Origin: Asanoa hainanensis
GTDB taxonomy: Bacteria > Actinomycetota > Actinomycetes > Mycobacteriales > Micromonosporaceae
Length of the DNA: 64,000 nucleotides
Direction: 5' to 3'
Assembly (NCBI RefSeq): GCF_900188485.1
Contig: NZ_FZPH01000004.1
Span: forward strand, 67,304 to 131,303
Positions within the stretch are counted from its first letter, which is position 1. Each line of letters begins with the position of its first letter. This document shows, in pieces, positions 6,192 to 15,168 of the stretch. The notes beneath the pieces are model-generated. The model made no database searches. It was not told the origin of the DNA and saw nothing but the letters and a program-made list of their open reading frames with translations. The position numbers and the translations under genes were made by a program.

Positions 6192-8822
6192 ATGCCGGAC
6201 GTGACCGACCAGATCCAGGCAGCAGCTCCGTCCGTCTCCGCCCGCATCGCCGAGGAGTTGGGGGTACGCGAGACGCAGGTCGTCTCCGCCGTCGACCTGC
6301 TCGACGGCGGCGCGACGGTGCCGTTCGTGGCCCGCTACCGCAAGGAGGCCACCGGCGGGCTCGACGACACCCAGCTGCGCACCCTCGAAGAGCGGCTGCG
6401 CTACCTGCGTGAGCTCGACGAACGCCGGGCGGCGATCCTCGAGTCGATCCGCTCGCAGGGCAAGCTGGACCCCGAGCTCGAGGCGCAGATCGTGGCGGCC
6501 GACTCGAAGGCCCGCCTGGAGGACATCTACCTGCCGTTCAAGCCCAAGCGCCGCACCAAGGCCCAGATCGCCCGCGAGGCCGGCCTGGAGCCGCTGGCCG
6601 ACCTGCTGTTCGGCGACCCGACGCAGGACCCGACCGGTGCGGCTGCTTCGTACGTCGACGCGGAGAAGGGTGTCGCCGACGCGGCGGCCGCGCTGGACGG
6701 CGCCCGGTCGATCCTGGTCGAGCGGTTCGCGGAGGACGCCGACCTGATCGGTGGGCTGCGCGAGCAGGTCTGGGAGCGCGGCCGGATGCGGGGCAAGGTC
6801 AAGGACGGCAAGGAGGAGGCGGGCGCGAAGTTCAGCGACTACTTCGACTTCGCCGAGCCGCTGACCACGCTGCCGTCGCACCGGATCCTCGCGCTGTTCC
6901 GCGGCGAGAAGGAGGAGATCCTCGACCTCATCCTGGAGCCGTCCGCCGAGGAGGCCGACGCGGTCGCGGCCGGCACGCTGACCACCGGGCCGGTGTACTA
7001 CGAGCAGCGGATCGCGGGCCACTTCGGGATCGCCGACCACGGCCGGGCGGCTGACCGCTGGCTGCTCGACACGGTCCGCTGGGCCTGGCGCACGCGGATC
7101 GTCGTACACCTGGACATGTCCCTGCGGATGCGGTTGTTCCAGGCGGCCGAGGACGAAGCGGTCCGCGTGTTCGCGGCCAACCTGCGCGACCTGCTGCTCG
7201 CCGCACCCGCCGGCACCCGCGCCACGATGGGCCTCGACCCGGGCTTCCGCACCGGCGTGAAGGTCGCGGTCGTCTCGGCGACGGGCAAGGTGCTGGCCAC
7301 CGACACGATCTACCCGCACGTGCCGGCCAACAAGTGGTCCGCGGCGCTGACGACGCTGGCCGCGCTGGCGAAGCAGCACGACGTCGAGCTCGTCGCGATC
7401 GGCAACGGCACGGCGTCCCGCGAGACCGACAAGCTGGCCGGTGAGCTGATCGCGGCGAACCCCGACCTCAACCTGACCAAGGTGATGGTGTCGGAGGCGG
7501 GGGCTTCGGTCTATTCGGCCTCCGCGTACGCCGCGTCGGAGCTGCCCGGCATGGACGTCTCGCTGCGCGGGGCGGTGTCCATCGCCCGCCGGCTCCAGGA
7601 CCCGCTGGCCGAGCTGGTGAAGATCGACCCCAAGTCGATCGGGGTCGGGCAGTACCAGCACGACATCTCCGAGGTGAAGCTGTCCCGCTCGCTCGACGCG
7701 GTGGTCGAGGACTGCGTCAACGGCGTCGGTGTCGACGTCAACCTGGCGTCCGCACCGCTGCTGTCCCGGGTCTCCGGCATCGGCGAGTCGCTGGCCGCCA
7801 ACATCGTCGCGCACCGCGAGGCCAACGGGCCGTTCCGCAACCGGACCGCGCTCAAGGAGGTGCCGCGGCTCGGCCCGAAGGCGTTCGAGCAGTGCGCGGG
7901 CTTCCTGCGGATCGCCGGTGGCGACGACCCGCTGGACGGGTCGTCGGTGCACCCCGAGGCGTACCCGGTGGTCCGCCGGATCCTGTCCTCGGTGAACATC
8001 GAACTGCCCGCGCTGATCGGCAACGGCACCCTGCTGCGCGGGCTGAAGCCCGGCGACTTCGCCGACGCGGTGTTCGGCGTGCCGACCGTCACCGACATCC
8101 TGGGCGAGCTGGAGAAGCCGGGCCGCGACCCCCGGCCTGCGTTCAAGACGGCGACCTTCGCCGAGGGCGTAGAGAAGATCGGCGACCTGGCCGCCGGCAT
8201 GGTGCTCGAAGGCGTCGTGACCAACGTGGCGGCGTTCGGCGCGTTCGTCGACGTCGGCGTGCACCAGGACGGACTCGTGCACGTGTCGGCGATGTCGCGA
8301 ACGTTCGTCAGCGACCCGCGCGAGGTCGTCAAGCCTGGTGACGTCGTCAAGGTCAAGGTGCTCGACGTCGACGTGCCGCGCAAGCGGATCTCGCTGACGC
8401 TGCGGCTGGACGAGGAGAACGGACCCGGAGCGCCACGCGGCGGCGGCCGGGACGGCGGCCGCCCGGGCCAGCAGCGCCAGGGCGCGCGGGACGGCCGCGG
8501 TGCCGCTCCGGGCGGCGGCGGCCGGCAAGGCGGCGGCCAGGGCGGTCAAGCTGGCGGTGGCCGGCAGGGCGGCGGTCAGGGCGGTGGCCAGGGTGGCGGT
8601 GCCCGGCAGGGCGGTGGCCAGGGCGCCGGCGGGCGGCAAGGCGCTGGCGGTCAAGGTGGCAGCGGCGGTCGCCAGGGCGGCGGCAGCGGTGGCCGGCAGG
8701 GTGGCGGCAGCGGTGGCCGGCAGGGTGGCGGCAGCGGTGGCCGGCAGGGTGGCGGCGGTCGGTCGTCCGCGCCGGTCAACAGCGCCATGGAAGACGCGCT
8801 GCGCAAGGCCGGGCTGCTCTAG
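6192..8822 (+). CDS. tex: Tex-family RNA-binding transcription accessory protein
   Basis: 876 residues from ATG 6192 (a GTG at 6201 is also possible). The order is Tex N-terminal helical region with [13 protein letters not shown] (48-60), the YqgF/RNase H-like core [19 protein letters not shown] (about 346-364), helix-hairpin-helix repeats ([13 protein letters not shown] and [15 protein letters not shown]), and an S1 domain at about 661-740 ([20 protein letters not shown]). Tex binds nucleic acid and influences transcription and RNA turnover. After S1 comes a Gly/Arg/Gln low-complexity tail of about 115 residues before a terminal [11 protein letters not shown] segment. The tail is RGG-like and unusually long relative to the canonical Tex, which ends shortly after S1. 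Confidence 0.93.
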   Translation: MPDVTDQIQAAAPSVSARIAEELGVRETQVVSAVDLLDGGATVPFVARYRKEATGGLDDTQLRTLEERLRYLRELDERRAAILESIRSQGKLDPELEAQIVAADSKARLEDIYLPFKPKRRTKAQIAREAGLEPLADLLFGDPTQDPTGAAASYVDAEKGVADAAAALDGARSILVERFAEDADLIGGLREQVWERGRMRGKVKDGKEEAGAKFSDYFDFAEPLTTLPSHRILALFRGEKEEILDLILEPSAEEADAVAAGTLTTGPVYYEQRIAGHFGIADHGRAADRWLLDTVRWAWRTRIVVHLDMSLRMRLFQAAEDEAVRVFAANLRDLLLAAPAGTRATMGLDPGFRTGVKVAVVSATGKVLATDTIYPHVPANKWSAALTTLAALAKQHDVELVAIGNGTASRETDKLAGELIAANPDLNLTKVMVSEAGASVYSASAYAASELPGMDVSLRGAVSIARRLQDPLAELVKIDPKSIGVGQYQHDISEVKLSRSLDAVVEDCVNGVGVDVNLASAPLLSRVSGIGESLAANIVAHREANGPFRNRTALKEVPRLGPKAFEQCAGFLRIAGGDDPLDGSSVHPEAYPVVRRILSSVNIELPALIGNGTLLRGLKPGDFADAVFGVPTVTDILGELEKPGRDPRPAFKTATFAEGVEKIGDLAAGMVLEGVVTNVAAFGAFVDVGVHQDGLVHVSAMSRTFVSDPREVVKPGDVVKVKVLDVDVPRKRISLTLRLDEENGPGAPRGGGRDGGRPGQQRQGARDGRGAAPGGGGRQGGGQGGQAGGGRQGGGQGGGQGGGARQGGGQGAGGRQGAGGQGGSGGRQGGGSGGRQGGGSGGRQGGGSGGRQGGGGRSSAPVNSAMEDALRKAGLL
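8682..8753 (+). repeat. Three perfect 24-bp tandem repeats inside tex
   Basis: Units 8682-8705, 8706-8729 and 8730-8753 are identical and encode successive GSGGRQGG octets. They form the most regular part of a longer Gly/Arg/Gln-rich stretch (about 8430-8760). The repeat keeps the reading frame, so copy-number change would lengthen or shorten the tail without breaking the gene. Confidence 0.9.
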
Positions 8823-8832
8823 CGGCACGAAC

Positions 8833-8859
8833 AGGCCCGGCGATCGACTCGCCGGGCCT
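8833..8859. terminator. Bidirectional hairpin terminator between tex and the kinase gene
   Basis: AGGCCCGGCGA (8833-8843) and TCGCCGGGCCT (8849-8859) form a perfect 11-bp stem with a 5-nt loop. It lies between the converging tex and kinase genes and ends inside the kinase stop codon. There is no U-tract, as is usual in actinomycetes. Confidence 0.8.
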
Positions 8860-10282
8860 AGCGGTCGGCGTCGGAGCCGAACGGGATCAGCAGCCGGACC
8901 AGCTGGCGGCGGGTCAGTTCGTCGACGTGTTCCTTGTTGCGGTCGCGCAGCACCTCGGAGCGCAGGTCACGGGCCTCGTCGGCGATGTCGTCCTCGTCGC
9001 CGAAGGTGATCGCGCGCTCGAGGTCGTCGGCGCGCTTGAGGATCCGTTCGACCGCCTTCTCGTCGATCTTGCCCGCGTCGCCCGCGTCCTTCACCGCCGA
9101 CTTGAACGCGGCCAGGGCGTCGTCGGGGTCGGTCGGCGCGGGTGGCTCGGTCGTCGGCTCGACCACGACGTCGCCCGCCTGCTGCTGAGGGCTGGCGCCG
9201 GCCTGGGCCACCGACCCGCCGGGCGGGCCGTCGTTGCCCGGGTTGAGCAGGATCGCCACCACGATGGCCACGACGACCAGGGCGGCGGCGACTCCGCCGA
9301 CGGCCACCGCTCGCATCGGGCTGCGGGCCGGCCCCGGGTGACGGGCGGGCTCGGGCTCGGGCTCGGCGACCCGGCCGCGCAGCAGGCTCGTCGGCGCCGG
9401 CACCACCGCACGGCCCGGCGTCGCCGGGCGGCCCGAGGTCGCCGCGGGCGTCTCGACCGCGTGGGAACGGGTCGGTGCGACCGCATAGGCACCCGCCGAC
9501 GCGGCGAGCTCACCCAGCACGCGGGAGAGCTCGGCGGCGGAGGGGCGTTGCGCGGGATCGGCGGCCAGGCTGGCCGCGCCGGCCCGGGTCAGGGCCGCGG
9601 GCACCCCGGGCAGCACCGGGAACCGGGCCACCCCGCCGGACGACTCCGGGCGGTGGCCGACCAACGCCTCGGCGAGCAGGACGCCCAGGCTGTAGACGTC
9701 GCTCGCCGAAGTCGGGTTGGCGCCGGCCAGGCGCTCGGGTGAGCAGTAGCCGACCGTGCCGTAGCGCTCGCCGCTGTCGGCGCTGCCGGCCAGGTCGGCG
9801 ATGCCGAAGTCGAGGATCTTGACGCCGCTGTGGGTGAGCATCACGTTGCCGGGCTTGACGTCGCAGTGCACGACGTTGGCGGCGTGCGCCGCGGCCAGGC
9901 CGGCCGCCACCTGGGCGGCGATCGCGGCGGCGGCGGGCCAGGGCAGCGGGCCGGCCTCCAGGCGCTCGGCCAGGTCGTCACCCTCGACGAGCTCCATCAC
10001 CAGGTAGGGCGCCAGGACACCGCCGGGGAGGGCGGCCTCGCCGTAGTCGTACACCCGGGTGATGTTGGGGTGGGTCAGGCCCGCGGCCGCGCGGGCCTCG
10101 CGGTGGGTGGCGAGCCGGATCGTGGTGTCGCTGCCGACCGACGGGTCGAGCACCTTGACCGCGACGGGGCGGCCGAGCACCGTGTCGTCGGCCCGCCAGA
10201 CCTCGGCCATGCCGCCCACGCCGATCCGGCCGACCAGCAGGAACCGGTCGTGCAGGCGAAGGCCGGGCGCGAGCGTCGACAT
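8858..10282 (-). CDS. Membrane-anchored Ser/Thr protein kinase (PknB type, non-RD)
   Basis: 474 residues from ATG 10282, placed just before the kinase domain. The glycine loop is GRIGVGGMAEV (18-28), the ATP lysine K43, the catalytic loop HCDVKPGN (139-146), DFG at 158-160, and the APE-equivalent CSPERLAG. The usual HRD arginine is Cys140, making this a non-RD kinase. A Pro/Ala-rich juxtamembrane linker (about 270-322) precedes one transmembrane helix (about 325-346). The extracytoplasmic part is an acidic, helical 128-residue domain without PASTA repeats. It probably phosphorylates cytosolic targets in response to an external signal; targets are unknown. Confidence 0.9.
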   Translation of the reverse strand: MSTLAPGLRLHDRFLLVGRIGVGGMAEVWRADDTVLGRPVAVKVLDPSVGSDTTIRLATHREARAAAGLTHPNITRVYDYGEAALPGGVLAPYLVMELVEGDDLAERLEAGPLPWPAAAAIAAQVAAGLAAAHAANVVHCDVKPGNVMLTHSGVKILDFGIADLAGSADSGERYGTVGYCSPERLAGANPTSASDVYSLGVLLAEALVGHRPESSGGVARFPVLPGVPAALTRAGAASLAADPAQRPSAAELSRVLGELAASAGAYAVAPTRSHAVETPAATSGRPATPGRAVVPAPTSLLRGRVAEPEPEPARHPGPARSPMRAVAVGGVAAALVVVAIVVAILLNPGNDGPPGGSVAQAGASPQQQAGDVVVEPTTEPPAPTDPDDALAAFKSAVKDAGDAGKIDEKAVERILKRADDLERAITFGDEDDIADEARDLRSEVLRDRNKEHVDELTRRQLVRLLIPFGSDADR

Positions 10283-10349
10283 GGCGGGTTCATCGTACGG
10301 ACTGGCTACGACAGGTGCCCTGAGCTCGCGCACTCATGGCACAGAACCG

Positions 10350-10619
10350 TTACGTCGGCCAGCGCCCGGTCAGCCGCTTGACGCCCGTCGCGCCGCCGCG
10401 GTCGACGGCGGCCTTGACCAGGGCGAAGATCGCCCCCTGGAGCGCCGCGGCGGCGAGCACCTCACCCCAGCCGCGCTCCTCGTCGGTCGCGTTGGGCGCG
10501 TCGTCGTCGCCCGAGACGCGCTTCCAGACCTGCTTGAACACGAGCCCGGCCAGGCCGCCCGCCGCGATGCCGAGCAACACACCGACCGGCTTGTACGCCA
10601 CTTTGCCCACGATGCCCAT
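10350..10619 (-). CDS. DUF4235 family small membrane protein
   Basis: 89 residues from ATG 10619, starting MGIVGKVAYKPVGVLLGIAA. A first hydrophobic segment with GIAAGGLAGLVFKQVWK (17-33), an acidic middle with DEERGWGEVL, and a second amphipathic/hydrophobic segment AAALQGAIFALVKAAVDRGG match the DUF4235 family of actinobacteria. It lies 67 bp upstream of the kinase gene on the same strand and could be co-transcribed. Function unknown, probably membrane-associated. Confidence 0.8.
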   Translation of the reverse strand: MGIVGKVAYKPVGVLLGIAAGGLAGLVFKQVWKRVSGDDDAPNATDEERGWGEVLAAAALQGAIFALVKAAVDRGGATGVKRLTGRWPT

Positions 10620-10739
10620 CGCCTCTCTCCTCGGGGGGTGTCGAGGGATTGTGGATCGGCAATGCCCGACGGGCGGGCGCGGCAAACTCCGGCGGTGAGA
10701 GCCAGGACACCTCGATAAGTCGCCGGTTGTAGCTGGTGG

Positions 10740-10755
10740 TGACGAAATCACGTCA
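10740..10755. promoter_or_regulatory. Inverted repeat TGACG-6-CGTCA upstream of the MFS gene
   Basis: TGACG (10740-10744) and CGTCA (10751-10755) form a 5-bp inverted repeat, 63 bp upstream of the exporter start. The same octamer TGACGTCA occurs in compact form across the start codon (10820-10827). It is a possible repressor site, but the arms are short. The rest of 10620-10818 shows no other clear signal. Confidence 0.3.
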
Positions 10756-10818
10756 TAACGTGGAGGTCGAGCCACCCATAAGAGTGATTTTTCCGGTCAT
10801 TTCGGCCGAGGAAGCCAT

Positions 10819-12426
10819 ATGACGTCACAAACTGCTGCGGCACAGCGGTACGACGCGGACCGCGAGTTCGAGCACAAGCACCGCTGGACCATCCTGGTGA
10901 TCGTTTCGATCGCGCAGCTCATGGTCGTACTCGACGCCACGATCGTCAATATCGCCCTCCCGGCGGCCCAGGACGCCCTGGGCTTCGCCGACAGCGACCG
11001 GCAGTGGGTGGTGACCGCGTACGCGCTGGCGTTCGGCTCACTGCTGCTGCTCGGCGGCAAGCTCGGCGACCTGTTCGGCCGAAAACGCATGTTCGTCATC
11101 GGTCTCATCGGTTTCGCGGTCGCGTCGGCGGCCGGCGGAGCGTCGACCGACTTCATGGTGCTGGTGATCTCGCGGGCCGCTCAGGGAGCGTTCGGCGCAC
11201 TGCTCGCCCCGGCCGCGCTCTCGACCATCGCCAACTCGTTCTCGTCACCGGCCGAACGGGGCCGGGCATTCGGCGTGTACGGAGCGGTGGCCGGCGGCGG
11301 CGGCGCGGTGGGCCTGCTGCTGGGCGGTGTCCTGACGGAGTACGCGTCCTGGCGCTGGTGCTTCTTCGTGAACCTGGTCTTCGCGGGCATCGCCTGGATC
11401 GGCGGCCAGTACTACCTGCGCAACGAGACCTCGAAGACCAAACCGAAGATCGACTGGCTGGGCACCGTCTGCGCCGTCGTGGGCCTGTTCCTGCTGGTGT
11501 ACGGGTTCTCGAGAGCGGCCTCCGACGGCTGGGGCGACATCGTCACGATCATCAGCCTGGTGGTGTCGGCGCTCCTGCTGCTGGCGTTCGTGCAGATCGA
11601 GCGGCGGGTGGGGCAACCGTTGCTGCCCCTGCGCATCGTCAAGGACCGCAGCCGCGGCGGCGCGTACCTGTCGGTGGGTCTGGCCGCGATCGCGATCTTC
11701 GGGGTCTTCCTGTTCCTGACCTTCTACCTGCAGCTCACCAAGGGCTACAGCCCCGTGCTGACGGGCGTCGCGTTCCTGCCGATGATCGCCTTCGTGCTGA
11801 TCGGCTCGACGCTGGCCAACGTCAAGCTGATGCCGATCCTCGGCGCCCGCCTGCTGATCACGGCCGGCATGGCCCTGGCCGCGGTCGGCATGGTGTACCT
11901 GTACTTCATCGACTCGACGTCGAACTACTGGGTGCACATCCTGCCGTCGCTGCCGGTCCTGGGATTCGGCTTCGGCCTGATCTTCGCGCCGGCCATCAAC
12001 ACGGCGACGGAACGGGTCAACCGCGAGGACGCGGGCGTGGCGTCGGCCCTGGTCAACACCACGCAACAGGTCGGCGGCTCGATCGGCACGGCCCTGCTGA
12101 GCACGATCGCGGCGAGCGTGACCAGCACGTACGCGGCGACCCACGTGGGAGCGGCCGCCGCGGCCGAGGCACCGGTAGCGGGCTACAAGATCGCGTTCCT
12201 GGTGTCGGCGGGCATCTTCGCCGCCGGCGCGGTCCTGATCTTCTTCCTGATCCAGGCCCACGCACCGCAACCGTCGGGCGCCCCACCGACCGACGAGGGC
12301 GAGGGCGAGGCCGACGCGGGCGTGGCCGGACAGCCGGCGTCGGCCGGCACGGCCGCCCAAGGTGCGGCGCAGGGCGCAGCCGCGCCCGCCGGCCGCGACG
12401 CCGACCCGGCACCAGGCACCGCTTGA
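10819..12426 (+). CDS. MFS drug exporter, DHA2 / EmrB-QacA type (14 TM)
   Basis: 535 residues from ATG 10819, with GAGG about 9 bp upstream. The first helix carries LMVVLDATIVNIALPAAQ, the DHA2 motif D1, followed by GGKLGDLFGRKRMF (motif A), RAAQGAFGALLAPAALS (motif B) and an antiporter motif C-like GAVAGGGGAVGLLLGG. Fourteen hydrophobic segments are countable, as in proton-coupled multidrug efflux pumps. The last about 55 residues form an Ala/Gly-rich, acidic cytoplasmic tail. No regulator is adjacent; the inverted repeat upstream may be its operator. Substrate unknown. Confidence 0.9.
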   Translation: MTSQTAAAQRYDADREFEHKHRWTILVIVSIAQLMVVLDATIVNIALPAAQDALGFADSDRQWVVTAYALAFGSLLLLGGKLGDLFGRKRMFVIGLIGFAVASAAGGASTDFMVLVISRAAQGAFGALLAPAALSTIANSFSSPAERGRAFGVYGAVAGGGGAVGLLLGGVLTEYASWRWCFFVNLVFAGIAWIGGQYYLRNETSKTKPKIDWLGTVCAVVGLFLLVYGFSRAASDGWGDIVTIISLVVSALLLLAFVQIERRVGQPLLPLRIVKDRSRGGAYLSVGLAAIAIFGVFLFLTFYLQLTKGYSPVLTGVAFLPMIAFVLIGSTLANVKLMPILGARLLITAGMALAAVGMVYLYFIDSTSNYWVHILPSLPVLGFGFGLIFAPAINTATERVNREDAGVASALVNTTQQVGGSIGTALLSTIAASVTSTYAATHVGAAAAAEAPVAGYKIAFLVSAGIFAAGAVLIFFLIQAHAPQPSGAPPTDEGEGEADAGVAGQPASAGTAAQGAAQGAAAPAGRDADPAPGTA

Positions 12427-12431
12427 CAAAG

Positions 12432-13370
12432 TCAGACGGCGAGGGTGGGTGGCAGGGCGAAGATGGCGAAGACCGCTGGGTCGTGGAAGACCACGTTGTG
12501 GGAGATCGTGCCGGCTGGCGTCACCGTGAGGATCTGCAGGGTGTGCAGGGTGAAGCCCTCGTCGGTGCGGACGTACGCGGCGAACGCCGGCTGGGTGTTG
12601 GCTTCCAGGCGGATCACCCGCCAGCGGTCGCCCCGCATCGCGAACACCCGCCGCAGGAACGCGCAGTACGCGTCCGCGCCCTGGTACCAGAGTGGGACCG
12701 GGGGCATCTCCAGGATCGCGTCGGTGGTCAGTAGCCGCACCAGGCCGTCGACATCGGCGATCTCGAAGGCGCGGACGTAGCGGTCGACCGTGTCGCGGAC
12801 CGTGCTGTCGTCCGGCTCCGCTACCGAGCCCTCCCCCACCTCGGACATCGTCGCCCGCGCGCGCCGCAGGGCGCTGTTGACCGCGGGCACCGACGTGTCC
12901 AGCAGGTCCGCCACCTCGGCCGCCGAGAACTCCAGGACCTCGCGTAGGAGCAGCGCCGCTCGCTGCTTGGGTGGCAGCAGCTGGAGCGCGGCGACCAGCG
13001 CCAGGCGCAGGCTGCCCTGGCGGGCCACGATGCCGGCCGGGTCGCTTTCGGCCAGGCGGGTGTCCGGAAACGGCTGGAGCCACGGGATCTCGAACGAGGG
13101 CGTCAGCGGCGCGTTCGGGTCGTCGCTCGGCGGCACGCCCAGGCCGGACGGCAACGGTCGCCGGGAGCGGCCGGCCAGCGCGGTCAGGCACGCGTTCGTG
13201 GCTATCCGGTAGAGCCAGGTGCGCGGCGAGGCGCGCCCGGGGTCATAGCTTTCCCGGGCGCGCCAGGCGCGCAGCATCGTCTCCTGCACCACGTCCTCGG
13301 CGTCGTCGACCGACCCGAGCATCCGGTAGCAGTGTGCGAGCAGCTCGCCCCGATGAGACTCGAACGTCAT
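12432..13370 (-). CDS. ECF sigma factor with C-terminal SnoaL-like domain
   Basis: 312 residues from ATG 13370. Region 2 has HCYRMLGSVDDAEDVVQETM and LRAWRARESYDP; region 4 has LQLLPPKQRAALLLREVLEF with SAAEVADLLDTSVPAVNSAL. A SnoaL/NTF2-like domain follows (about 195-312), as in the SigJ/SigG and ECF41/ECF56-like groups, where the extension replaces an anti-sigma factor as an internal regulator. The start overlaps the upstream SnoaL gene stop by 4 bp (ATGA), so both are one operon. The inducing signal is unknown. Confidence 0.88.
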   Translation of the reverse strand: MTFESHRGELLAHCYRMLGSVDDAEDVVQETMLRAWRARESYDPGRASPRTWLYRIATNACLTALAGRSRRPLPSGLGVPPSDDPNAPLTPSFEIPWLQPFPDTRLAESDPAGIVARQGSLRLALVAALQLLPPKQRAALLLREVLEFSAAEVADLLDTSVPAVNSALRRARATMSEVGEGSVAEPDDSTVRDTVDRYVRAFEIADVDGLVRLLTTDAILEMPPVPLWYQGADAYCAFLRRVFAMRGDRWRVIRLEANTQPAFAAYVRTDEGFTLHTLQILTVTPAGTISHNVVFHDPAVFAIFALPPTLAV

Positions 13371-13744
13371 CCAGCCGCCGGGGTGTTCGTGTACGCGGCC
13401 ACCGCCCAGCCTTCGCCCGATGTGCGGGTCAGCACCCAGGTGGCGATCGCCTCGCTCCCGGGCACCGGCGCGTCGAGGCCGAACGGCACGATCGCGGCGC
13501 GACTCACCACCACCGCGGTGTCGCCGAGCACCCGGACGTCCAGCGGCTCGTCGATCGCCCGTGAGCCGCGCAGCGGGCCGGCCCAGGCGGCGGCCATCGA
13601 CTCGCGGACGGCCTCGCGGCCCTGCCGGAACACACCCGGCATGACGACCGTCACGTCCGGGCGGTAGAGCGCCGCGAACGCGTCGGCGTCGCCCCACGCG
13701 GCGTAGACCCGGTCGAACAGCTCGCGAATGTCTTCTTGCATCAT
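13367..13744 (-). CDS. SnoaL-like / DUF4440-type small protein
   Basis: 125 residues from ATG 13744, chosen because AGGAGG lies 9 bp before it; an upstream in-frame start at 13804 would cover the promoter. The sequence is an NTF2-like fold: DIRELFDRVYAAWGDADAFA, YRPDVTVVMPGVFRQGREAV, and a WVLTRTSGEGWAVAAYTNTP terminal strand. Members bind small hydrophobic molecules or act as cyclases or isomerases; the ligand is unknown. It is translationally coupled to the downstream ECF sigma gene, suggesting a regulatory or sensing role in the same circuit. Confidence 0.8.
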   Translation of the reverse strand: MMQEDIRELFDRVYAAWGDADAFAALYRPDVTVVMPGVFRQGREAVRESMAAAWAGPLRGSRAIDEPLDVRVLGDTAVVVSRAAIVPFGLDAPVPGSEAIATWVLTRTSGEGWAVAAYTNTPAAG

Positions 13745-13773
13745 CTCTAGCTTCCTCCTCGAAGTGCGGTCGA

Positions 13774-13805
13774 GGTATGTACCGCGCCGACGGGCGAAAC
13801 TCATC
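13774..13805 (-). promoter_or_regulatory. Candidate ECF-sigma promoter of the SnoaL-sigma operon
   Basis: Reading the minus strand, GATGAGTTTC (13805-13796) is followed after about 13 bp by GTACATACC (13782-13774), then the AGGAGG ribosome site and ATG 13744. The two blocks resemble the paired -35/-10 elements seen before other actinobacterial ECF operons and could be self-recognised. I recall similar ATGAGTTT elements from related operons; no alignment was run. Confidence 0.35.
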
Positions 13806-13839
13806 GGTTAGATCGCCGAGCGTGGGAAATCCGGGAGGC

Positions 13840-14466
13840 ATGACGGACAACGACCGCGTGGAGCGGCTGCTGGACCGGTACGGCGAGACGTACGCGCACC
13901 AGGCGGGTATCCGCCTCGCCGACCGGCCGCAGCCGCTCTACCAGCTGCTGGTGCTGACGAAGCTACTCAGCGCCCGGATCTCCGCCACCGTGGCCGTGGC
14001 CGCCGCTCGCGAGTTGTTCCAGGCCGGCCTGACCTCGCCGAAGGCGATGCTGGCGGCCGACGAGCACACGCTGTGGCACACGCTGGCCCGGGCGCACTAC
14101 GTCCGCTACGGCGGCCCGGCCATCAGAGCGCTCAGCGGCGGTGCCCAACTGGTCCTCGACCGGTGGGGCGGCGACCTGCGCCGCATGCACCGGGAGGCGG
14201 CCGGCGACCGGGCGGCGCTGCGGGCCGCGCTGACCGAGTTCCCCGGGATCGGCCCGACCGGCGCCGACATCTACCTGCGCGAGGTCCAGGCGGTCTGGCC
14301 CGACATCCGCCCGTACCTGGACGAGCGGGTCACCGCCGCCGCGAAGGCCGTCCGCCTGCCCGCCACTCCGGCCAGGCTGGCCAACCTGGTGCCGCCGGAC
14401 CGCCTGCCGGAGCTCGCCGCCGCCGTCCTGCGTGGCTCCCGCGACAAGGCCCTGACAGCAGCTTGA
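13840..14466 (+). CDS. Endonuclease III-like HhH-GPD protein without Fe-S cluster
   Basis: 208 residues from ATG 13840, with GGGAGG 4-9 bp upstream. The HhH-GPD core is visible: LLVLTKLLSARISATVAVAA, then the hairpin FPGIGPTGADIYLREV and the catalytic-type Asp in PYLDERV. The glycosylase/lyase lysine of EndoIII (in the KTA of the hairpin) is not present, and the four C-terminal cysteines of the 4Fe-4S loop are absent. It may therefore be a monofunctional base-excision glycosylase or a non-catalytic relative. It is divergent from the ECF operon. Confidence 0.75.
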   Translation: MTDNDRVERLLDRYGETYAHQAGIRLADRPQPLYQLLVLTKLLSARISATVAVAAARELFQAGLTSPKAMLAADEHTLWHTLARAHYVRYGGPAIRALSGGAQLVLDRWGGDLRRMHREAAGDRAALRAALTEFPGIGPTGADIYLREVQAVWPDIRPYLDERVTAAAKAVRLPATPARLANLVPPDRLPELAAAVLRGSRDKALTAA

Positions 14467-14492
14467 GCCAGCAGATCGCCGGAACCGGGGTA

Positions 14493-14511
14493 TTTTAGCA
14501 ATGGCTATAAA
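14493..14511. promoter_or_regulatory. Candidate TetR operator 1 (before tetR)
   Basis: The 19-bp element TTTTAGCAATGGCTATAAA has TTTTAG and TATAAA ends that recur at the same spacing before the SDR gene (15169-15187; 14 of 19 positions identical). It lies 20 bp upstream of the tetR start in an AT-rich patch, where an autorepressor would bind. Confidence 0.5.
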
Positions 14512-14531
14512 TCCGGACCCCGGAGGCGATC

Positions 14532-15122
14532 ATGGCAGGCGGACGGCCGCGCGCGTTCGACAGCGAGGCGGCTCTCGACCGGGCGCTGGAGGTGTTCTGG
14601 CGCCAGGGCTACGAGGGCACCGCCATCTCCGACCTCACCAAGGCCATGGGCATCAACAACGCCCCCAGCCTCTACAACGCCTTCGGCAACAAGGAGCAGC
14701 TGTTCAGCAAGGTGCTCGACCGGTACGCCGACGGGCCCGCCCGCTACATCCGTGAGGCGTTCGACCAGCCCACCGCCAAGGGTGCGGTGGAGGCGCTGCT
14801 GCACGGTGCCGCCGACGCGACCACGGACCCCGACCACCCGCGCGGCTGCATCACGGTGCAGGGCGCGCTCGCCTGCTCGCCGGGCGCCCGGACCGCGCGA
14901 GAAGAGCTGACGGCGCGGCGGGCGGCCGGTGAGGCGGCCCTGCGCGCGCGGCTGGAGCGAGCGGTCGAGGCCCAAGAGCTCCCGGCCGACGCCGATCTCG
15001 AGCGCCTGGCGCGCTACTTCACCACCATCTACCAGGGCATCGCCGTCCAGGCCGCCGGTGGAGCGACCCGGGAGCAGCTGCACCAGATCGTCGACACCGC
15101 CATGGCCGCCTGGCCCCGGTAA
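14532..15122 (+). CDS. TetR/AcrR-family transcriptional regulator
   Basis: 196 residues from ATG 14532, with GGAGG upstream. The N-terminal HTH reads GRPRAFDSEAALDRALEVFW, GTAISDLTKAMGINNAPSLY and NAFGNKEQLFSKVLDRY, standard for TetR DNA-binding domains. The C-terminal helical region includes HPRGCITVQGALACSPGAR, typical of the group that pairs with short-chain dehydrogenases and aldo-keto reductases. The SDR gene follows 91 bp downstream on the same strand, with a matching candidate operator before each gene. Confidence 0.88.
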   Translation: MAGGRPRAFDSEAALDRALEVFWRQGYEGTAISDLTKAMGINNAPSLYNAFGNKEQLFSKVLDRYADGPARYIREAFDQPTAKGAVEALLHGAADATTDPDHPRGCITVQGALACSPGARTAREELTARRAAGEAALRARLERAVEAQELPADADLERLARYFTTIYQGIAVQAAGGATREQLHQIVDTAMAAWPR

Positions 15123-15168
15123 GGGCCGTCACACACCGTTGACAGCCATCCCGACGCCGGCCTACGTT

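Noticed and set aside
8428-8760. Regular repeats that could suggest a CRISPR array or satellite
   Set aside because: The repeats lie in frame within tex, encode Gly/Arg/Gln octets and have no unique spacers.
5862-8828. A 988-codon open frame antisense to tex
   Set aside because: Its sequence is a low-complexity Arg/Gly/Val-rich mirror of tex, with no family motif; tex itself has full-length Tex domains. High GC content creates such antisense frames.
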